From Daphnia carinata (Eukaryota > Arthropoda > Branchiopoda > Diplostraca > Daphniidae), in NCBI RefSeq assembly GCF_022539665.2, contig NC_081331.1:5490501-5554500 (forward strand): 64,000 bases of DNA, read 5' to 3'. Below, one piece after another: positions 56,308-64,000 of this stretch. The notes beneath the pieces were generated by a model. It saw only the letters and a program-made list of their open reading frames with translations. It ran no database searches and was not told the DNA's origin. The position numbers and the translations under genes were made by a program. Positions within the stretch are counted from its first letter, which is position 1. Each line of letters begins with the position of its first letter.

Positions 56308-59300
56308 GACTTTTTGAACAGAAACACGTGTTCAACTTTGTTGTCTTCACTTCGTCGTCTGCTAGTTCTTCCTCAAATACTCTCACTAGATGGCGTTCAA
56401 CGCAGGGTGTAAAGTGAAGGAAAGTAGGCTAATAGCTAAAGAAGCCGATGAAATATGCCGATAAGGGATTTGCCGGTCATTTCACGAAAAACACACACAA
56501 CAAAAAAAAGAGAAAGTAGCCGTTTAACGAATATGAAGATGATTTTCTAGCGAAAAAAGAAACGTGATAGCATCGTTCTCTTTTGGGTCGTAAAAAAATT
56601 GCAGTCAAAACTAGCCCATCGGAAAAACACTGTAGTAAAAAATAAGGCAGTGATTAACTGTTTCGATAACCTTAGATAGCGGCCCTGGAGACAAGCCGGT
56701 TACAGTTCACCTCGAAAACAATTGGCAAAGAGAATTTTTATCCGCACGTAAAAATTGTCAGACAGGTTTATTATTGTTTTTGCCGCTTGTCTGTCTGCCG
56801 GCTTCATTGATTGGCCTTCATTTTGTTATTGTTGCGAATCGTGTGATTCCCCCCTCTAATTTTTTTTTTTGCGGATATGAAACTAGGAAATATCAAGACC
56901 CGGAAATACCTCGCAAATAAATAAATAAAGAGGGTATTCTGAACGTGGGTGTGGGCGCTTCTATCGAGTCCAACGGATAAGACGCCTGAACACGGATGTA
57001 GTATGTTCTATGTCGTTCCACTTGACTGGGCATTTCAGGCCGGGAAATGGGAGGAGGAGGAAACGAGGTGATGAGGTTACTCATATCAAAAATAAAGAAA
57101 AAGAATACAGACATCTCGAGCCATAGAATCTCCTCTCTCCTTTTCTCCGATAGATGACCTCAATCTAATTGCGACTGCCGTTCTCCTTTTAAAGGTAAAA
57201 GATATATATAAATACATATATACCAGATGTAGGACCAGGACGTTTCTGGTATACTGTACACAAGGTGGTAGTTGGCATCGTCAGAACACACTCCTGTATA
57301 AGACCACCACCACCTTTTGAATGCTGATGAGCCCCCTCTTCACTTGGATGCAACCCCCATCTTCTTCGTTTTGGACTTTCTAACAGTCAGGATATAATAC
57401 AGATGAAAATAACAACAAAACAAACGATTTCAAAATGTGCTTTAGTGGGTCAATCTGGTCTCTTTTTTTTCTTCTCTCTTTTTACTTTTGAGGGCACAGA
57501 CATTCACGCACATACACGTAAGATTGAATGAAAATGTTGGCCTCTCCTTTTCATCCAATCACGTGCATGTCGTTTTCGTTTCTCTGATTCAGTGCTCTGG
57601 GAGTAGAAGTTTTCCACAACCACATCTCATTACTCACTTTGGCGTGTGGTAATAAAACGTCTACGTGGATTTCCCAGAAAACGATGGAAGCTAGTTGAAA
57701 AAGTAGTCACTAGATGGCAGCTACATTAAATGGCGCGCTACTATCACATCGGTAAAAAAACAGACATTTTTATGCAATGCACGCAACAGTATACAATGCA
57801 ATGCAGGCATGCAGCAAAGAAGAATAGTAAACAACAACGCGAGCAAAACGAAGAAAGGAAGAAAAAATGTGTAATAAAAATCCGCGGGTGCCGGTTTTCC
57901 ATTTTCTTTTGGGAGGATGCAGTGGGCGTTGCATGGTCGACGTGAAGGTCACGCACAGGCAGCTGGAACGCTGTATACGTTCTCTGCTAGTAACACATAC
58001 GTTGTATACGCATAAACGAGGGAGATTTTAGGAGTTGTGAACGCTTTTGGACGACGAGAAAAAGAAAAGAAAAGGCAAAAATAAAAAAAGAATAACAAGA
58101 AATAGCTCTTTTAGCTTGTGACTCTTTCCCAAGGAGAAATGATCTTGTTTTTGTTTTTTTCCTTTTTTTCTTTTTTTAAATCAATGTTGACCGAAAACGC
58201 CCAGGTCCCCCGCCTCCTATTTTTCTTTAAAAACGTAGTGGGTGATAATGCGTGATGTCCTCCAACATCCGGTCCACCCCCTCCTTTAGTATTAAATGTA
58301 ATGAGCTACTGCTGTTTGGCTGCGATAGGACACAATTGCAACCAACCAACAACAAAATGAGAGGGGAAATTCACTTTTAATTTGTACTGTCGATTGGAAA
58401 CATTTCACGAAGAGATAGAGAAATCCTCGAGAGCAGAAAATGAATCTTAAACGCGGAAAGACCTTGAGCAGAAAAGAACGTTTTTTAGTGTCTCGTTTTG
58501 GAGCGTGCGGGAGTCCCGACAATACACACGGTACGTCCGCAGTGTTGCGTAATGGTTAGACTGAATAGACGTTCTCCTATCCCACTGAGCGTGATGATGG
58601 CAGACATTTCATGGTCATCGATAGTCAAACAGTTTCCGCATCTCCTCCAAAAGTTTTTAACATGTGCATTAGTGAAAGTAACTAATACCATTTGACGTCA
58701 TTGTCGACTTGGCAAGCTATACGTGATCGAAACCAATTTGGCAAATATGCCAGGGAGAAATAATAAAAAACTTGGTTATATTTAGATGGGGGTAAAAGAA
58801 CAAAGAAACTATTGAAAGTTTTGTTCCATTTTTGTTTTAAACACAAGTCACCCCACTCTGAGTTTTCAGTATCACATTACACACAAACTTGGTGCTTTGT
58901 AGATGGCCCCCTCGACGTTTGTACCAAGAAAACATACACTTTTTCCACCAGTGTTGATGTATTTAAAAATAAGGTCAAACTCTGCGTGGGAAGTTTTTTG
59001 GTCCCTAACAGCAGTTCCCCCCACCAAAAAATGTTTTTAAAATAGATTGTTTCTGACAAACTACCCCCATCTCCATAAGTTTTATTTTGGACACGATGTA
59101 CGAATTCTCATTAGCAATTGTCTTTAGTTTTTTAACAGTTATTCTAATGGGAGGGCGTGTGTGCACTTGTTTCAGGGTCTGCGATTTTATCGACACACGT
59201 ATCAAACATAATTGGAATACGATCAAATAAAGGAGGACATAGTATATCGCGTGTTGCTGTGTCCGTTTCTAGCTTTTCTATTAAATTCTTTTATGTCTTT

Positions 59301-61601
59301 CTATTCGGATGGAGCATTAAATGAAGAACGGCCTTGGATCGCTGCGTCTCTAGAATCTCGTCGGGAGCGAGAAGATGGCGTCGAAGAAGTCCCGAGGCCA
59401 TCCGATATTCCCGCTCTCTTGACACACAGACACACACGCCCAGTTTGTGTGTGTGTGTGTATGCTTAGTTTGTATATATTTATACCATCAACAGAAAAAA
59501 AAGCCGCCATTTTTCAAGGATATTGAGTTGGATATGCGAACAATCGTCTATGTTTGACGTAGGAATTATTCAGGAAGCGTTTTTTTTCGTTAACAATAAA
59601 ACAGTTTTGCTTTTCGTTTTCTATGGGGCAGCGTACGAGAAGACGAACTGAAAGAGGATCAACTTCCTGCTCAAGATTGCCCTGTACATAATATAGATGG
59701 CGTAATAGGGAGGACATGAAGGTAAAGCCAGCAGCATACTATAAAAGTGTAACGCCAAGGTTCTTCCGCCCCGTGAGCCACAGCCCTTCCGCATCATCTC
59801 TCTCTTTTTTGTGATATTACAATATTTTTATTAAAAGCTCATTTTTCGTTTTCCTTTCTCTCTCTTTTTTACGTATCTCCTGCTCACTACCACTTGATCG
59901 CACACAATCAAGGCCAATTGTTGGACTTGCATCCAACAATTGATCCACTTGATGTCCTCACACAAGATCCAATATCCGGTCGCGTGTTCTCTGCCCGTAT
60001 ATATTCATATTAAAACAACCTTGATTGACTGATTTACTACTTTTTTTAAACGACTACGTCTCCTTTTTTTTTAAATTTTTACAACATCGCCAAACAGCTA
60101 AAAGCGGAGCGATAAAGTCTTTTTCAATTAATGGTGGCCTAGTTTAAAGTCGTTGCACTCGACGTTATTCGATTAAAGTTTTATTTAAACAAAATATATA
60201 TATATATATCTTGCGTGCAAACGCTACAGTCTTCCCCTACACCAGCTGAACTGGCTCAACAAAAGCTTTGACAATCTTCTATGTTTAAAAAGACAAAAAA
60301 ACGACCATTTTTGTTTTGTTCGTTCTGGAGAAGATAATGTCAGTTTTCCCTATACCCCCCTCCAATATTTCCAGTTCAAAAAAAAAAGAAAAAGAAAAAG
60401 AGGGTGTGGAGATAACAAGTGTGTCCGGGCAACGTGACTGGGCTCAACACGTGGTCTCCACCCTCTTTCCCCCCTATCAACAGACACAGAACCCCAACTG
60501 TTTATCTTTAGTCAATAGTCAAATCTATCTGTACACTACCAACCAAAAAAAAAAAAAAAAACTGAAAATAAAAACCTATTGGCGAAAATATGTGTACGAT
60601 AAACACTTGTTTCAAAGCCATGTCGTTATCTTTTGGCCTATAGCCCTTGCTTAAATGGGATAAGTCATTTGAAACTGGGCGTCGAATGAAATGTGATCAA
60701 GCCGAGAGTCCGATAGTCGGACGACGTCGACCTGTGTTGCAATGTGAACCTTTTCGGTGTGTGTTGCAACGATTCCAATGCAACGAGCCACAACTTGTAG
60801 AGCACATATGATTTGTAGGAATCTTTTCCAAGCTGCAGTTCTGCTAGACGGACAGATTTCTCTTATGGCTGGAGAAAAACGTTTCCAATGTCTCTTGTTT
60901 AATAGACATATAATGCGATCCTACTGCAAGTCTCATTAAAAACATTTAACATCTTTTTAAACGCTTTTCTAACGTATAGTGTGTGTGAACGTCAGGAAAA
61001 AAGGAGGGCTCCTAATTTGGAAACATTTTTTGAACTGAGAAAAAGGATTTCGATCGTGTAGTCACATAACAATCAGATCTCATCAAATGCGTACCAACGC
61101 GTCCTTCACATTTCGAGTTGGCCGTTTCGTGTCTGTGTTCCAGATGGCCGAGACGCACACACACACATACAAAAAACGGACGAGAAAAAAGTAAAAAGGG
61201 GTTATCTTATTGACGTGCTCTATCAGATACGTTTTTCTAGCCAAACTGTTTGTCGTGGTTTTCTTTTAACTTGCACGTATTTTCATTTATTCTGTATTTA
61301 AATAGCACGTTTTCCAAACGGCTAGCAGACATCTGTCAATGATTTTCTCGGTGTTGTGCGTATGTGGTGATAAAATATTATGGCTGTTAGCCTTCGGAAA
61401 AAAAAAAAGAGCCGCGATCGAGATGGCCCGTTTGAATCTTGACCCTTGACCACGAGTTGATAAGAGAAACTGGTGTAAAAAATGAGATATACCCCCTCTT
61501 TAAAAATACGCTGCTCAGGAACGAGAAAAGCGATAAGACGAAATGTTGTGTGCGCACTTGAAACCGACAAGTAGTCAAGAAAAAAGAAAAACTTGAATTT
61601 C

Positions 61602-61632
<31 letters not shown>

Positions 61633-62943
61633 AGCAAACAATGGTTATGACGAGGCTGTTCAAACCGGTACAGACTCGTCGGGACACGCGCAGGACCCCA
61701 TGGCACACCACCTTCAGTTTGTTAACTAACACGGGCCATCAAACGGCTGGAGGCAGTGAAAGCCTTTGAATCCTACAAATGTATTTCTTTTTTTTTTCAG
61801 GTCAGAGTTCAATGAAATAAGACTAAGCCAATTTTATTTTTAAAATATTATAAACCCTTGTATTGTTTTTCTTTTTTTTTTTCTGCTTTTTTTTGAATTG
61901 TTGCTTATGTCTGGAGAGAAAAATAAATTCATCGAGCCGTATCGTTAAACGCGAGACATGCAAAAAAATATACTAAATTAAAACAAAGTAAACACGAATT
62001 TTCGAGTGGTCCGTTTCCATGGAAACAATCGTACACAAATCGCACATACATTAGGCAAATTCCTCCGATTAATCAATTGATATATTAATAGGGAGATAGA
62101 TGATAAAATGGATGGGGAACCGAAAAAAAAAAGAATTAGATAATAAAGAGAATGCGACGATTTAAAATAAAAACGTCCGTCCGAGGAAAAAAAAATTGTA
62201 ATTGAATGGGTTGTCCAAAATTCTTTGAGTTTAAAAAAAAAATTAGCAGTAGAAAACGAGCAGATCGATGAGGGGAACCAATGAAAAAGAGGAAGACACG
62301 AAACAAAATTTCTGGAAGGAAAAATAAATCTTATGTTTGTTTTTGTTTTTTTGTTTTTTTTTCTTACATGAAATAGTCCCGTTAATTATTAACTTACGCT
62401 CCCTGACTAAATGAAAATAAGGAAGAGAGAAAAAATGAAAGTGTAGTAGAAAAATACCTCAGATATAAATAAACTGCATAAATAACATAACACCTACTAC
62501 GACGATGAAATGGGGGGAATTACACGCGCTTTTTTTTTGGTCCGGGTGGTGGGGCGGTTTGGAGGGGGAGGAGGGTTGAACAATGTTCTTCTTGGTCAAA
62601 ATAACATAACTTACGACACACCCTTGAAAAAAAAAAAACGAAAAAATTCGGAAAGGGGTCAGGGAAGTCAAAAAATCTTTTGCATGTTTTGGTCTGATTT
62701 TTCTTGGAAAAAAAAATTAAACAAAAAGGTATAACTGAATCGATTTTCTATCACAGTGGCATCGAAAATATATAAGGCCACACAAACACGCTCTCTCAAC
62801 GCGCACCCCACGCACTTCCGGATTCTCTTTTCAAGTGTAAATTACCTCAAGAAGATGAGAAAAAAAAATTGATTAGTAAATAGCTTGTGGTTGTTGATAC
62901 GCTAATCCCCCTTGTCCTTTCATAATATTTGAAATTGTCGTTT
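56308..62943. other. 6.6 kb without supported coding genes
   Basis: Between the THADA start and the stop codon of the zinc-finger gene, both on the - strand. Many short ORFs on both strands have no similarity. The THADA promoter should lie in 56308-56700. The portion next to the zinc-finger gene is likely its 3' UTR. Simple repeats: (GT)n at 59446-59460, (AT)n at 60197-60211, (CA)n near 61156-61168 and a poly-A run at 61602-61627. Long A/T and T-rich tracts are frequent. No tRNA, rRNA or known miRNA was recognised by eye. Confidence 0.6.
62464..62486 (-). promoter_or_regulatory. AU-rich elements in the probable 3' UTR of the zinc-finger gene
   Basis: On the - strand two ATTTAT-type motifs (GTTATTTATGC and GTTTATTTATATC) lie about 460 nt after the stop codon. 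Further ATTTA motifs occur at about 62325 and 62878. TTP-family proteins bind UUAUUUAU and often autoregulate. Confidence 0.45.
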
Positions 62944-64000
62944 TTAATCCTCGTTCAGCGTCTCCGAGATGCGGCTGAAGATAGGCAGCCGGAGAGCTCG
63001 AGAAGTATCCATGGGGCTTGATATTGATGGAGGAGGGCTAGCGCTGTTGCTGCTGCTACCCAGACTCAGAGAATCCAGATCAGAAGCCAAAGAACCCACC
63101 GGAGAAGGTGAATCAAGTTCCGGAATAAACTTGCTGCTTCCAGTAGAAACAACTGGACGTTTCAAATTATTATTATTATTATTATTATTGTTGTTGTTGT
63201 TGTTATTGTTGTTCATAAATCCAGACGAATAAGTGTTGCCTTTGGCGGATGAAAAGAGCGGCGATACGAAATCGGTTGATGCGCCAAAAAGGAATGCGGA
63301 CGCATTTCCCAATCCAGACGAAGACTGAGGGGCCATGGGCGAAAATGGGTTACCCGGAAACATGTCGTCCGAGAAGAAAGTGCTCATTGAAGTTGGCGAT
63401 TCGCTCAACGACGATGGAGGCGATGGGGAATCAGCAGTCGATCCGTTGCCACCCATTCCACCAGCCGGAAGAGTGAATTTACCGCGATGCATGTTGTTAT
63501 TCTTGACAGCCGGAGGCGGCGGCGAATTGTTGCGGGCCTCGTCGGCGTTGTGTACGAAATGGCAGCGTGGTCCGTAGGGACAGAAGCCGATGGTATGGAA
63601 AGTGCGGCACAGTTCCGTCTTGTATTTCGGGTGGCGGATGAGACTGCGCAGTTCGTGAAATCCGTGAGCAAATTGGCATTTGTCGCCGTATTTGCACGTT
63701 CCATTCTCTTCGTATGGTCGGCAAAGTTCCGTCTTGTAACGACTCGAATTCGATTGTTGTTGATTTTGTTGTTGCTGTTGAGCCAATTGTTGCGATCGAT
63801 CAACCACCGGCTCGCTGTGGCTCCTGTCCAGTTTACGATGACCACGATGCAATTGCATCATCAACGATGAATGATTGTGTTGTTGCAATTGATTGGTCAA
63901 CAGAGAAGATAACGATGATAGCGAATCAGCTCCAAACAAGCTGCCCTCATCAGAATCTGGGCTGCCTGGAGGATTAGAACGGCGACGACTCAATGGCCTG
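62944..64000 (-). CDS. Tristetraprolin/TIS11-family CCCH zinc-finger protein, 3' part
   Basis: RNA-binding protein that binds AU-rich elements and recruits the CCR4-NOT deadenylase. The frame is open to the window edge without an ATG, so the N-terminus lies outside; about 351 residues are visible. Tandem zinc fingers, each preceded by RYKTELCR or KYKTELCR, fit C-x8-C-x5-C-x3-H exactly ([14 protein letters not shown] and [14 protein letters not shown]) and are linked by [12 protein letters not shown]. Upstream are a Gln-rich tract and the SHSEP motif; downstream are Ser/Pro-rich segments and a run of about 17 Asn. The C-terminal [10 protein letters not shown] is the CNOT1-binding motif of vertebrate TTP proteins. 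Insects usually have one such gene (Tis11). Likely regulated by mRNA decay through its own AU-rich 3' UTR. Confidence 0.93.
   Translation of the reverse strand, partial: RPLSRRRSNPPGSPDSDEGSLFGADSLSSLSSLLTNQLQQHNHSSLMMQLHRGHRKLDRSHSEPVVDRSQQLAQQQQQNQQQSNSSRYKTELCRPYEENGTCKYGDKCQFAHGFHELRSLIRHPKYKTELCRTFHTIGFCPYGPRCHFVHNADEARNNSPPPPAVKNNNMHRGKFTLPAGGMGGNGSTADSPSPPSSLSESPTSMSTFFSDDMFPGNPFSPMAPQSSSGLGNASAFLFGASTDFVSPLFSSAKGNTYSSGFMNNNNNNNNNNNNNNNNLKRPVVSTGSSKFIPELDSPSPVGSLASDLDSLSLGSSSNSASPPPSISSPMDTSRALRLPIFSRISETLNED
63168..63212. repeat. Trinucleotide repeat coding for poly-Asn
   Basis: (ATT)n followed by (GTT)n on the + strand, read as AAT and AAC codons on the coding strand. It lies within the disordered region of the zinc-finger protein and is expected to vary in length. 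Confidence 0.9.

Noticed and set aside
62969-63977. Plus-strand ORFs rich in Leu opposite the zinc-finger gene
   Set aside because: They are antisense readings of the poly-Asn and Gln-rich codon repeats.

Overview
The window looks like nuclear DNA of a branchiopod crustacean, most likely Daphnia or a close relative. The evidence is spliced arthropod-type genes with mostly 60-80 bp introns, a pteropsin-like ciliary opsin, a tandemly expanded enzyme family, trypsin-type proteases and dense gene packing. This is inferred from gene content; no database search was possible.

Layout. (1) 1-4.3 kb: the 3' part of one trypsin-like serine protease and a complete second one on the + strand, with a stray last exon of a third between them. 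(2) 5.0-24.8 kb: five tandem, apparently intact all-trans-retinol 13,14-saturase-like (RetSat) genes on the - strand, each with the same 11-exon structure. The spacers carry one recurrent ~250-300 bp repeat, which also lies behind both proteases and beyond the array (seven copies in all). A decayed protease exon closes the cluster at 26.6 kb. (3) 27.2-30.2 kb: a KCTD3/SHKBP1-type BTB plus WD-repeat gene (+). (4) 32.2-33.5 kb: a ciliary-type opsin (-). (5) 35.4-39.7 kb: symplekin (+), a scaffold of pre-mRNA 3'-end processing. (6) 39.9-45.9 kb: a ~6 kb foldback-type mobile element between TTAA tetranucleotides, with ~2.1 kb near-identical inverted arms. Each arm carries a spliced, unrecognised coding unit and an antisense ORF; the central spacer has three tRNA-like modules. 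(7) 46.1-47.3 kb: a phytanoyl-CoA dioxygenase-family gene (+). (8) 47.7-56.3 kb: a THADA homologue (-). Its one very long intron (2.4 kb) holds a single-exon secreted IL-17-like cytokine gene on the opposite strand. (9) 56.3-62.9 kb: no supported coding sequence. (10) 62.9 kb to the edge: the 3' coding part of a tristetraprolin/TIS11-type CCCH zinc-finger gene (-), with AU-rich motifs downstream.

The genes do not form one pathway. RetSat (retinoids) and the opsin (a retinal-binding photoreceptor) are functionally adjacent only in a loose sense. The most unusual items are the foldback element, the nested IL-17-like gene and the five-copy RetSat array with signs of gene conversion.
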